From: Rhizorhabdus dicambivorans
GTDB taxonomy: Bacteria; Pseudomonadota; Alphaproteobacteria; Sphingomonadales; Sphingomonadaceae
Direction: 5' to 3'
Assembly: GCF_002355275.1 (NCBI RefSeq)
Contig: NZ_CP023449.1
Span: forward strand, 2,086,001-2,150,000
DNA length: 64,000 nt
Under the pieces are notes generated by a model. That model did not search any database. It worked only from the letters and a program-made list of their open reading frames with translations, and was not told the origin of the DNA. A program made the translations under genes and the position numbers. This document shows, in pieces, positions 9,300-18,775 of the stretch; the first letter of the stretch is position 1; every line of letters begins with the position of its first letter.

Positions 9300-10610
9300 A
9301 TGACGGCCGACCAGATCCTCACCTTGGTGGTTCTTGCCGCGGTTGTCGGCGCGCTGGTCTGGGACAAGATCCGCGCCGATGTCGTGGCGCTCACTGGCGC
9401 TGCGGTGCTGTTGATGACGGGCGTCGTGCGTCCAGTCGATGTCCAGGGAGCGTTCGCCAGCCCCGCGATCATCGCCCTGGCATCGCTGTTCGTCATTGCC
9501 TACGCGCTGGAGCTTTCCGGGCTGCTGGATCGCGCGATCGCCGCGGCGGTCATGATGTGTCGCCGTTTCGGCGCGATCGGAATCTGGATGCTGCTGGCGA
9601 TGATCGGCTCGGTTTCCTGCTTCCTCAATTCGACGCCGATCGTGGTGCTGGGCGCCCCGGTAGTGCGTGACGTAGCCAAAACGTTGAAGCTCTCCCCGAG
9701 ACGCTTCCTAATTCCGCTGTCCTACGTCACGATCCTGACCGGCTGCTGTACGTTGATCGGAACCTCGACCAATCTTCTCGTCGACGACATGGCTAGCGTC
9801 TCGGGACAACCTCGCTTCGGGATGTTCGAGGTCACGCCGGTCGGCGTGCCTATGGCCATTGCCGGCGGCATCTATCTGTTCCTGGTCAGCGGCAGGCTTC
9901 TTGGTGGGCGCCATGAGGACGAAATGCCGCAAGGTGACATTGCGGTCGTCGAGCCGCTTCAAATCCACAGCGCCCAGGTGGGTGACGCCACTGTTTTTGC
10001 CGAGAAGCGGCCGCTCGTCTGGCGCAAGGCGATCATTGCTTTGGCCACATTCCTGGGAGCGGTGGCACTCGCAACTATGGGCGTAGCGCCCATCGCGGCG
10101 ACTGCCTTCGCGGGTGCCGTGTTGCTGATCCTCCTGCGAGTGATCAGCGCAGACGAGGCCTATAGCGGGCTCAAGCCCGAAATCCTGATCCTCATTGCCG
10201 GCATGGTCGTCATCGGGATCGCCATGGACGAGAGCGGGCTTGCCGCGAGCGCCTCCAAGCTTCTGATCGCCAGCGTCAACGGATTGAGCCCGATGGCAGC
10301 CCTGGCCGTGCTTTACGTCTTGACGATGGTGCTGACGGAACTGCTTTCCAATGCAACCGTCGCTGTCCTCGTGACACCAGTAGCCGTCGCGCTTGCCGAG
10401 AGTTTGGGTGTTAGCCCGCGCCCTTTTCTGGTGGCCGTGATGATGGCTGCGAGCGCCGCCTTTGCCACGCCCTTTGGCTACCAGACCAATGTGATCGTCT
10501 ATCAGATGGGCGGCTATCGCTACATGGACTTCGTGCGTATCGGATTGCCCTTGAACCTGATCACCTGCGCAGTCGCGATCATCGCTATTGATTACGCCTT
10601 TCCATTCTGA
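9300..10610 (+). CDS. SLC13/DASS-type anion permease
   Basis: Inner-membrane transporter of 436 residues with about eleven hydrophobic segments arranged as two inverted halves. Each half carries the Ser-Asn-Thr-type substrate loop: CFLNSTPIVVLGAPVV near residue 105 and ELLSNATVAVLVTPVAVALA near residue 345, followed by ATPFGYQTNVIVYQMGGY, typical of the GntP/ArsB/DASS superfamily. Many bacterial relatives carry two TrkA-C (RCK) domains in the central loop; here that loop is only about 45 residues and none is visible. Likely substrates are dicarboxylates, sulfate or another anion. The next gene is a KdpD-like protein on the same strand. Confidence 0.85.
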   Translation: MTADQILTLVVLAAVVGALVWDKIRADVVALTGAAVLLMTGVVRPVDVQGAFASPAIIALASLFVIAYALELSGLLDRAIAAAVMMCRRFGAIGIWMLLAMIGSVSCFLNSTPIVVLGAPVVRDVAKTLKLSPRRFLIPLSYVTILTGCCTLIGTSTNLLVDDMASVSGQPRFGMFEVTPVGVPMAIAGGIYLFLVSGRLLGGRHEDEMPQGDIAVVEPLQIHSAQVGDATVFAEKRPLVWRKAIIALATFLGAVALATMGVAPIAATAFAGAVLLILLRVISADEAYSGLKPEILILIAGMVVIGIAMDESGLAASASKLLIASVNGLSPMAALAVLYVLTMVLTELLSNATVAVLVTPVAVALAESLGVSPRPFLVAVMMAASAAFATPFGYQTNVIVYQMGGYRYMDFVRIGLPLNLITCAVAIIAIDYAFPF

Positions 10611-10668
10611 GCGGCGCCTGATGGCCCATTCGCCGCCGGACCGGTCCGCTACGCCAACGCTGCACGAG

Positions 10669-10694
10669 GGGCGGGCGCGGGCCGCCCGGCTTTT
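10669..10694 (+). terminator. Possible terminator after the permease
   Basis: GGGCGG at 10669-10674 pairs with CCGCCC at 10682-10687, and TTTT follows at 10691-10694. The stem is short and the T run is modest, so this is a weak candidate. Confidence 0.35.
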
Positions 10695-10850
10695 CAGCTG
10701 GCAGGGCGAACGCGGCTCTCCAAGTCATTAAGCCTCTTCGAGGTCGCGGGCTCCTTCGTCCGCTGCCGCGATCGTCGCTATTGTCAGGGATTGTCGCCTC
10801 ATCGAGGGCGTCGGGATGGTTCTCCGAGGAGGTCGGCGATATGCTATGGC

Positions 10851-12134
10851 ATGAACCAGGTGACCTCTCCAGCTGTCACGGCTTCGAGCGTGACGAGTTT
10901 GGCTTCTGACCTCCCGCGACAGATAGCAGTCGCCATCGGCGGCTCGGGCGACGGCGAAAAGCTCGTGCGCTCAGCGCATGAACTGGCCCAGGCGCTCGGG
11001 TCGAGCTGGGAGGCAGTACATGTGGAAACGCCAGGTGAAGAGCGCGACCCTGCTGCGGCGGGAAGGATTGCCGATGCAATGCGGCTGGCAGCGCAACTGA
11101 GCGCCTCGATCGCCATTGTCCCCGCAGCCACGGTGCTCGATGGTTTGAGCGCCTATCTCGAGAACGCTCCCATCAAGCATCTGGTGCTGGGGAAGAGGGC
11201 TCTGCGGCGCCGGCTTTTCCGGAGCAGATCCGGTCTCGACGAACTCGCGGCCCGCAACGACGTAGCGCTGCACATTTACCCCGCAAGAGCTGTCGAACGG
11301 GAGATCAGGGTTCCAACGAGGCTTGGCTCGTCATTTATATCCGCGCGCCCCTTGAGTTTCGCCTATGCGGCGCTCGCGGTCTTGCTCACTCTCGTGCTGG
11401 CAGAGGGCTTGCAGTTCTTCATCAATACCAGATCGCTCGATCTCCTCTTCTTGTTTCCGGTGATTGCCATCGCGGCGCGCTGGGGTGTCGGCCCGGGCCT
11501 GTTCGCCGCTGCCCTGTCCGTGGTTTGTTATAACTTTTTTCTGCTGGCCCCAGCGTTCGACTTCGATCTTCGCGCGCCTCAGAACATCATTATGGCGCTC
11601 GTGCTGACCGGCGTCACAATCTATACTGGAATGCTGACGCACCGTTTGCGCGGCCGACTTGTCCTGAGTGATCGCAGCGCCCGCGAAAACGCCAGCATCG
11701 CGTCACTCGCGCAACGGCTCGCCGCCGATTGCACCTGGACCGATACGGCGACCACCCTTTGCGAATATGTCGAAAGCCTCCTCAAGGTGCATGCGACCGT
11801 GTTTCGCGAGATCGGCGGAGAGCTCTTGGTGGCAGCCGCCACACCTTCTGAACCGCAACTTGGCCCCGTGGATCAGGCGGCGCTGGATTGGGCGTGGCGA
11901 AACGGGATTGAGAGCGGGGCGGGAACCGATATTCTCTCCTCCGCGAACTGGCAATTTCAGCCTCTCAAGACATCCCTCGGGATGCTGGCGATTTTGGGAA
12001 TCGCCCGCGATGATGGTCGTGATCCCATAGCGCCTCACCAGCGCGTGCTGTTTTCCACGTTGGTCGCCCAAGCTGCTCTGGCTCATGAGAGGCTGAGACT
12101 GGAGGATGACATGAGGAGCAGATGGGCGGACTGA
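10851..12134 (+). CDS. KdpD-like sensor without kinase (Usp + DUF4118 + GAF)
   Basis: The 427-residue protein has three parts. Residues about 20-135 form a universal-stress-like domain related to KdpD (RQIAVAIGGSGDGEKLVRSA, WEAVHVETP). Residues about 175-275 hold the four-helix DUF4118 membrane module (LDLLFLFPVIAIAARWG). Residues about 290-420 look like a GAF domain (SLAQRLAADCTWTDTATTLC). The protein then stops: there is no HisKA or HATPase domain, and no response regulator is adjacent. The N-terminal Walker-type sensor domain of full KdpD is also absent. It may sense a small molecule or ionic state and act on the neighbouring permease or on another kinase. ATG 10851 is preferred to a TTG at 10791. 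Confidence 0.8.
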   Translation: MNQVTSPAVTASSVTSLASDLPRQIAVAIGGSGDGEKLVRSAHELAQALGSSWEAVHVETPGEERDPAAAGRIADAMRLAAQLSASIAIVPAATVLDGLSAYLENAPIKHLVLGKRALRRRLFRSRSGLDELAARNDVALHIYPARAVEREIRVPTRLGSSFISARPLSFAYAALAVLLTLVLAEGLQFFINTRSLDLLFLFPVIAIAARWGVGPGLFAAALSVVCYNFFLLAPAFDFDLRAPQNIIMALVLTGVTIYTGMLTHRLRGRLVLSDRSARENASIASLAQRLAADCTWTDTATTLCEYVESLLKVHATVFREIGGELLVAAATPSEPQLGPVDQAALDWAWRNGIESGAGTDILSSANWQFQPLKTSLGMLAILGIARDDGRDPIAPHQRVLFSTLVAQAALAHERLRLEDDMRSRWAD

Positions 12135-12388
12135 CGGGGCCAGTCGACAGTGCGGAGCACCGACCGTCTAGCCAACCGCCTTACTCCCACATCGTCGTGT
12201 CGCGCCGAGAGGGCTTCGAAAGTCGCCTTTAACATTTACCGCGAACAAAAGTGGCCCACTTGGTCATAAAACGGGGCTTTGAGATTCTGGGCCAAAATTG
12301 AGGCCCAGAGCTAAGTCTAATGGTCTTTCGCTGAACGCCAATCTGGCCAAAGCTCAAAAAACAAGAGGCTTTTTGTGCTCCAGCGCTC
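12135..12388. other. Intergenic, possible decayed mobile DNA
   Basis: No gene. An inverted repeat, CTGGGCC / GGCCCAG separated by eight bases, lies near 12288-12309. The sequence around 12250-12280 (GTGGCCCACTT, AAAACGGGGC) loosely recalls IS21-type ends, but too little is conserved to call an element. Confidence 0.35.
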
Positions 12389-12495
12389 CTAGAGCCCTTC
12401 ACGATCCGATTGCATCGGCTCGTCGGCTCTAGTTCATTGTTTTGCCGCGATTTCTGAGTCGGCAGATGTTTCCATCTGCCTAGAAATCGCTCTAG
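12389..12495. repeat. Structured dispersed repeat, copy A (107 bp)
   Basis: Two hairpins in tandem. The first is bounded by CTAGAGCC (12389-12396) and its perfect complement GGCTCTAG (12425-12432), with an inner CCGAT/ATCGG stem. The second has a perfect outer stem GCGATTTCT (12447-12455)/AGAAATCGC (12482-12490) and a perfect inner stem GGCAGATG (12461-12468)/CATCTGCC (12473-12480). Copies B and C lie at 52864 and 53348. The ends CTAGAG...CTCTAG are inverted, as in small non-autonomous palindromic repeats of alphaproteobacteria. Confidence 0.8.
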
Positions 12496-12600
12496 GGTCC
12501 GGACCCAATTAGCCCACCAGACGATGGCGGCGACGATGAGTATGGCGGACAGGAAAATATCCGCGCGTTTGTCATATCGAGTGGGGATGCAACGGGGCCG
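12496..12600 (-). pseudogene. Remnant: C-terminus of an IS5-family transposase
   Basis: Read on the minus strand, the segment encodes TRYDKRADIFLSAILIVAAI, which matches the conserved last residues of IS5-type DDE transposases (TRYDK...FLAA). The rest of the transposase is missing. The palindrome GGGTCCGGACCC just after the repeat at 12389-12495 could be the old element end. No intact frame, no second terminal repeat seen. Confidence 0.7.
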
Positions 12601-12636
12601 TTCGCGATCTTGCCGCTCGCGCCGACAAGGATCTAG

Positions 12637-12744
12637 TTACTCCGCGACGAGCACGGCATCTATATCGACGCATCCAGACGCATCAATATCGCCGGGCTGA
12701 ACGACGGCAATATCGATCGCTGTCTGGCGGCGCTGGCGGGCTGA
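12637..12744 (+). pseudogene. Remnant: C-terminus of an aromatic/aspartate aminotransferase
   Basis: The frame LLRDEHGIYIDASRRINIAG (continuing LNDGNIDRCLAALAG to a TGA at 12742-12744) is recognisable as the end of an AspC/TyrB-type class I aminotransferase, whose tails carry LRxEHG(I/V)Y...GRINxAGL. A TAG at 12634-12636 closes the frame upstream, so only about 35 codons survive. It lies next to transposase debris and is probably the leftover of a deletion or IS-mediated rearrangement. Confidence 0.7.
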
Positions 12745-13036
12745 AGCCGGGGGGCAATCTCCTGTTCCACGCTGCCCGCCTGGCGAGGTTGGCACGATCG
12801 GATCGCAGCAGATCTCAGGCTTCCGACCATGGAAGTGATATCGGAGCCCGAAGCGGCGGCTGGAGCGTCCCGATGCATCTCCGCGTCCGAAAGATGCCGT
12901 CCCGATCAGCGCAATCCACCCTCTTGAATCGGGAGTAGCGTCGCCAGCAGCCCAGTCTATTTACAAAAAAATTAAAATCATCTACATATGAGAATAGAGC
13001 CCCGCGTGAACGGAGGCCTGATGGGAGGGAAATTTC
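12745..13036. other. Leader region of the TonB receptor at 13037
   Basis: 292 bases without a gene. An AT-rich patch at about 12960-12995 (TTTACAAAAAAATTAAAATC) probably lies near the promoter. A GGGAGGG ribosome site sits at 13024-13030. No operator-like palindrome seen. Confidence 0.45.
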
Positions 13037-15217
13037 ATGCGTTTCGGCAAAGCACCCTTTTTATGCGGAATCGGCCTATTGGCAGTCCCGGCATCGGCCT
13101 GGGGCCAAGATGCCGGCGTCCGTCCTTCGTCTGAAGCGCAGGCGGCGGCTGCCAATGCGATTGGGGACATCATCGTCACCGCCAACCGGCGCGAGGAACG
13201 GCTGCAGACCGTGCCCACTGCGATCACCGCTGTAAGAGGATCGACGCTTCAGCAGTCCGGCATCAACAACCTGCGCGATCTGACCCAGATTGCGCCCGGC
13301 TTGACGCTCACTCGCGCTTCTAACGCTTATCAGCCGTTCATCCGCGGCGTGGGCACCCGCAACAGCTCGGTCGGCGACGAGCCGAATGTTTCTGTCTATG
13401 TTGACGGTGTCTACCAGCCGGAAATGGCGGCGACCGCGGTCGATCTGGTCGGCATAGAACGGATCGAGGTGCTGCGTGGTCCGCAGGGGACTCTGTTCGG
13501 CCGCAACGCAACGGGCGGCCTTATTAATGTCATCACAGCCGATCCGAGCTATGAAACCCAGGGAACCATCTTTGCGAGCTATGGCCGGTTCAATGAGGCC
13601 ACGGGCAAGCTATATGTAACAACCGGGCTTGCCGACAACGTCGCGGTCAACCTGTCGGCGTTCGGTACAAGAACCGACGGGTATCTTCGGGATGTTGTCC
13701 GCAACAAGCGGGTTGGAGGGCGTGATGGCTTTCTGTTCCGCGGCAAGCTGCTGCTCGAGCCGACCGAAGACGCGCGTATCATTCTGGCTCTCAGCTATAG
13801 CGACGTCACTGATCCGTCGAACGAATATCGCAATGCCTATACGGGCAACACCAGCGGACGTACCGTGGCGGGTGCGGTCATCCCGACCGCGCCATGGCGC
13901 GTCACCATGACGGCCGAACCCGATATCGGCAGCAAGCAGTTCAATGCGTCGCTGCGGACCTCGTTCGACCTGGGTGGCACCGTGCTGGAGACCACCTCCG
14001 GCTATCAATCCACGCGCTCGCGCAATTCCCAAACGGACGACGACTTCACATCCGCCGACATATTGCGAATTCCCAGCCGCAATCACTCAGATTATTTTTC
14101 GCAGGAGGTACGGCTGCTGTCGAGCGACGGCGGGCCCTTCAAATGGATCGTGGGCGGTTACGCCTTTATCGGCAAGGGCAAATTCGACCAGATCCTGCTG
14201 GTCAGCCGGGGAGCCGTAACGCAGCGCTCCGAGGGCAGCCAGAAGACCCGTTCCTTCTCGGGCTTCGGTGAGGGGACGCTTGAATTCTCGCCCGGCTGGT
14301 TCCTCCTGGCGGGCGCGCGGTATACGACCGATCTTCGCATCTTCAATGGCCGGTCCTTCACCGGCGCTGGCGCGCTGATCAGCAGCGTCAGCGATGCTCG
14401 TAAACGCTCGAACGCGCCTACCTATCGCGCCTCGCTGCGCCGTGATTTTGGCGCTACCAACGTGTATGCTTCCTACAGCCGTGGGTTCAAGAGCGGCACC
14501 TACAATAGCGGTGCCGTCTCCAGGAACGTCGTGCGGCCCGAGAAGCTGGATGCATATGAAATCGGGATCAAGAGCAACCCGTTGTCGACATTGCAGACCA
14601 ACCTCAGCGTGTTCCATTATGATTATCGCGATATCCAGCTGACTGGCCGTGATCCGGTTTCGTCCCTGACGGTTCTCACCAATGCCGCGCGCGCGCGGAT
14701 CAATGGCGCGGAATTGGAAGTCACTTTCGCGCCCACCTCCGCCCTGCGCCTTTCGGGCAATGTGGCCTATCTCGACGCGAGATATAAGAGCTTTCCCGCC
14801 GCGCAAGTCTTCAATCCCATTCGCGACGCGGCCGGCAATCCGACGCTGACGGGGAATGTCGGCTCTATTCAGGACGTCAGCGGAAATCGTATGTTTCGGG
14901 CGCCGGAATGGACTTTCAGCCTGAATGCCGACTACACGGTCGAAACAGGTGCGGGCGATTTCGGGATCAACGGTAATTTCTTCCGATCCTCGCGCTTCTA
15001 CTTCGATACCAACAACCGCACTTACCAACCCGCCTATAATCGTCTGAACGGTGAACTTTCCTTCACCCCGGCGGATTCCAATATTCGCCTGGCGCTGTTC
15101 GGCCGCAACCTCACGAATGCGGTTGTGTATGGCTGGATCACGCAGACCGCCAATGGCGATGGGGCGAGCTACCTTGAGCCGCGGACATATGGGGTATCGG
15201 CTCTGTATAAATTCTGA
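13037..15217 (+). CDS. TonB-dependent receptor, 726 aa
   Basis: Outer-membrane receptor with a strong ribosome site (GGGAGGG, six bases before ATG 13037). Signal peptide: FLCGIGLLAVPASAWGQ. The plug starts at DIIVTANRREERLQTVPTAI, the usual beginning of the FecA/iron-complex-like family that is hugely expanded in sphingomonads. It also has ERIEVLRGPQGTLFGRNATG, the most conserved plug motif, and VFHYDYRDIQLTG in the barrel. The C-terminus GVSALYKF ends in Phe, as required for BAM recognition. It stands alone between relics on the left and a convergent operon on the right. Ligand unknown, probably an organic compound handled by the adjacent CoA-ester enzymes. Confidence 0.95.
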   Translation: MRFGKAPFLCGIGLLAVPASAWGQDAGVRPSSEAQAAAANAIGDIIVTANRREERLQTVPTAITAVRGSTLQQSGINNLRDLTQIAPGLTLTRASNAYQPFIRGVGTRNSSVGDEPNVSVYVDGVYQPEMAATAVDLVGIERIEVLRGPQGTLFGRNATGGLINVITADPSYETQGTIFASYGRFNEATGKLYVTTGLADNVAVNLSAFGTRTDGYLRDVVRNKRVGGRDGFLFRGKLLLEPTEDARIILALSYSDVTDPSNEYRNAYTGNTSGRTVAGAVIPTAPWRVTMTAEPDIGSKQFNASLRTSFDLGGTVLETTSGYQSTRSRNSQTDDDFTSADILRIPSRNHSDYFSQEVRLLSSDGGPFKWIVGGYAFIGKGKFDQILLVSRGAVTQRSEGSQKTRSFSGFGEGTLEFSPGWFLLAGARYTTDLRIFNGRSFTGAGALISSVSDARKRSNAPTYRASLRRDFGATNVYASYSRGFKSGTYNSGAVSRNVVRPEKLDAYEIGIKSNPLSTLQTNLSVFHYDYRDIQLTGRDPVSSLTVLTNAARARINGAELEVTFAPTSALRLSGNVAYLDARYKSFPAAQVFNPIRDAAGNPTLTGNVGSIQDVSGNRMFRAPEWTFSLNADYTVETGAGDFGINGNFFRSSRFYFDTNNRTYQPAYNRLNGELSFTPADSNIRLALFGRNLTNAVVYGWITQTANGDGASYLEPRTYGVSALYKF

Positions 15218-15255
15218 GCGCCCTCGCCTCTTTTATTCACAATATTGGAATGTGA

Positions 15256-15290
15256 ATGCCGGGCCGCTTTGCAAGGCGGGCCCGGCATTT
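15256..15290. terminator. Bidirectional terminator
   Basis: A perfect ten-base stem, ATGCCGGGCC (15256-15265) and GGCCCGGCAT (15279-15288), with a 13-base loop, followed by TTT on the plus strand. It lies between the convergent receptor (ends 15217) and crotonase (ends 15313) genes and could serve both. Confidence 0.75.
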
Positions 15291-15312
15291 GCCACACGCC
15301 AGGCTTGGTGTC

Positions 15313-16092
15313 TCAGCGGCCTTCGAACAGGGGTTGGCGCTTCTCTATAAAGGCCCGACGGCCTTCCGCCGCGTCCCAAGTCACCATCGCGTCGCGCTGC
15401 CCTTCGGCCTCGGCAAGCAGTGCATTAGCGAAGCTGGATTCCAGCGCGGCTGCGACCTGCCTGCGGACCGTCGCGATAGCCAGAGTAGGACCGTTGGCCA
15501 GGCGCAAGGCCAGCGTGCGGGTCTCGTCCGTAAAGCTTTCGGCATCGGCGCATTTGTAGATCATGCCCCATTCGACCGCCTGACGCGCCGAAACCCGCTC
15601 GCCCAGCAGCATCATTTCCATCGCGCGGGATCGTCCGACCAGTCTCGGCAACAGCCAGCTGGCGCCCCCATCCGCTGCCAGGCCCACATTGACGAAACCC
15701 TGAAGAAAGAAGGCGTTCTCGCTTGCGATCACGAGATCGCCGCACAACGCGAGTGAGCATCCCATCCCGACAGCCGGGCCGTTGACGGCCGTGATGACCG
15801 GAACATGAAGCCGTGAGAGCTTCAGCAGGGTTGCGCTGTAATGCCTGCTCAGCCGCCGATATATGGTATCGCCAGGGGAATCATCCTGCCCCGTTGTCTG
15901 CATATCGGCCCCGGCGCAGAAAGCCCGCCCGGCGCCGGTGATGACCACCGCCCGCGCACCGCCGAGATGGTCTAGAGCGTCGGCGATTTCGTCGACCATC
16001 TGTTGGGAAGAGGCGTTCAATCGTTCGGGTCGATTCAACGTGATCGTCGCGAGCGGGCCTTCTATGTCCAAACGGATGGCTTCATATGTCAC
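15313..16092 (-). CDS. Enoyl-CoA hydratase/isomerase, PaaG-like
   Basis: Crotonase-fold enzyme of 259 residues acting on CoA thioesters. GTG start at 16092 with GGAAGGG eight bases upstream. The oxyanion-hole segments are GRAFCAGADM and NGPAVGMGCSLAL. The block from NVGLAADGGASWLLPRLVG to GMIYKCAD closely follows PaaG-type isomerases: the first catalytic Glu of true hydratases is absent (LQGFVNVG instead of xPEixxG) and an Asp (AADGG) stands at the second site, as in PaaG. So isomerisation is more likely than hydration. It is the last gene of the minus-strand group starting with the acyl-CoA dehydrogenase at 19912. Confidence 0.88.
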   Translation of the reverse strand: MTYEAIRLDIEGPLATITLNRPERLNASSQQMVDEIADALDHLGGARAVVITGAGRAFCAGADMQTTGQDDSPGDTIYRRLSRHYSATLLKLSRLHVPVITAVNGPAVGMGCSLALCGDLVIASENAFFLQGFVNVGLAADGGASWLLPRLVGRSRAMEMMLLGERVSARQAVEWGMIYKCADAESFTDETRTLALRLANGPTLAIATVRRQVAAALESSFANALLAEAEGQRDAMVTWDAAEGRRAFIEKRQPLFEGR

Positions 16093-16196
16093 TGGGTTGC
16101 CCTTCCAAGGTTGAGCTATAGTTGTTCTGCGACGGCTGCGGGCTGCCGGTGGTCCAGTGCCTTCGGCACGGGTGCCGGCCCCCGAAGCCGTATGCC

Positions 16197-17276
<1,080 letters not shown>

Positions 17277-17340
17277 TCACGTCGCCGAATGACATTGCAG
17301 TCCCATGGCTGTTCATCATCCGGTTGAAACCGGGGCGGAG

Positions 17341-18738
17341 CTAAGCGGTGCTTGGCCCGTCCTCCACCGTTTCCGAAACAAGGGTGCGGCTTGCCATCCA
17401 GAGACAGGCCGGAGGAACGATGCCCATGATCGCTGTCACAGCGAGGCCCCAGCGTAGCCCCTCGGAAGGGCCGAGCGTGCCTGCGAAGGCGTCGCTGAAA
17501 ATCCCTACGGTCACGGGACCGAGGCCAAGCCCGATCAGGTTCATCATGCCGAGCAGTATCGCTGCCGCAGTCGCGCGCGTGCCGGGCTGCACCACATTCT
17601 GGACCGTTGCGAAGATCGGGCCATACCAGAACGTCTTCAGCAATATGGCGGGACCAAGCATCAGCAACGCCACGAGCGTATGGGGAATGAACACCGCCAC
17701 CAGGACGAACGGCAGCGACACCAGAAACGCGCCGGCCGGGAGGAGTACATTGGCACGGGGATCACGCTTTGCGAAATGATCGCACATGCGGCCGCCCAGG
17801 AAGGACCCGATCAGGCCGCCGAGTCCCAATATGAGGCCCAAGGCTATACCCAGGAAGCCCGAAGCCTTGAGACTTCCGCCGCTCACCGTTGCCGCGATTT
17901 CCGCGATACCTTGCGCATGGTTGCGAAGAAAGAACGACGCATAGAAGGCGTTGTGCCCGTAGGCGAGAAATGCGGAGCTGGAAGCAGCAAGCGCCGCCCA
18001 CCAGAAGGCTCGCTTCGAAGTCAGTTCGCGCATGGCCAGGCCAAGGGCGGGCGCAGGAGGGCTGGCCTTGCCACGATCGGCGATGTGCTGTCGTCGTGTG
18101 TCCCTTATCGTCAGCCTCGCCAGGATGGCGACCAGGATACCGGGAGCCCCGGCCACCACGATGGCCACCCGCCAGCCATAGGCGTCGGCGATCAGCCCGC
18201 CGAATGCGAGCCCCGCCATCGTTCCCAGCGGCACGCCCATGGAATAGAAGCCGAGAGCGGACGCCCGCTTCTCGCGCGGCACATAGTCGCTGATCAGGGA
18301 ATGGGAAGCGGGGCTGCAGCCTGCCTCGCCGACGCCGACGCCGACGCGCGCCAGGGCCAGTTGGGCATAGCTGTTGGCGAAACCGCAGGCGATCGTAAAG
18401 GCGCTCCAGATAGCCAGAGAAATCCCGATGATCCCAACCCGGTTCGCCCGCTCGGCCAGACGTGCGATCGGCAGGCCGAGGAATGTATAGAGAAAGGCAA
18501 AGGCAAGGCCTGTCAGAAGGCCGAGCTGCGTATCGGACAGCTTGAGTTCCTGCTTGATCGGTTCGGCCAGGATGTTGAGAATTTGCCGATCCAGGAACGC
18601 CAGGAAATTGATGATCAGCAGCATCCACAGGACGTAGCGGCCATAGCTGGCGCCGTGAGACGGGGGGCGGGCGATTGCCGCGGTATTATCTCCCGGGGTG
18701 CTCATGGCATTATCTTTTATTTCGGATCGGCTGTTCAT
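17341..18738 (-). CDS. MFS transporter, Spinster-like
   Basis: Twelve-helix major facilitator of 465 residues. Recognisable parts: YVLWMLLIINFLAFLDRQIL in helix 1, EPIKQELKLSDTQLGLLTG leading to helix 2, and the A-type loop LPIARLAERANRVG after it. This Spinster-like subfamily is common in sphingomonad catabolic clusters, where members are thought to move organic acids or aromatic metabolites; direction of transport is unknown. Start at ATG 18738 (GGAAAG upstream); an internal ATG at 18705 is an alternative. The dehydrogenase upstream ends 37 bases away. Confidence 0.9.
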   Translation of the reverse strand: MNSRSEIKDNAMSTPGDNTAAIARPPSHGASYGRYVLWMLLIINFLAFLDRQILNILAEPIKQELKLSDTQLGLLTGLAFAFLYTFLGLPIARLAERANRVGIIGISLAIWSAFTIACGFANSYAQLALARVGVGVGEAGCSPASHSLISDYVPREKRASALGFYSMGVPLGTMAGLAFGGLIADAYGWRVAIVVAGAPGILVAILARLTIRDTRRQHIADRGKASPPAPALGLAMRELTSKRAFWWAALAASSSAFLAYGHNAFYASFFLRNHAQGIAEIAATVSGGSLKASGFLGIALGLILGLGGLIGSFLGGRMCDHFAKRDPRANVLLPAGAFLVSLPFVLVAVFIPHTLVALLMLGPAILLKTFWYGPIFATVQNVVQPGTRATAAAILLGMMNLIGLGLGPVTVGIFSDAFAGTLGPSEGLRWGLAVTAIMGIVPPACLWMASRTLVSETVEDGPSTA

Positions 18739-18775
18739 TGGTCACTTTCCGCTCATCGGCGAGGGGCCGAAGACT

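Noticed and set aside
12231-12310. Possible IS21-like element end
   Set aside because: GTGGCCCACTT and AAAACGGGGC resemble IS ends only loosely; no matching partner end was found.
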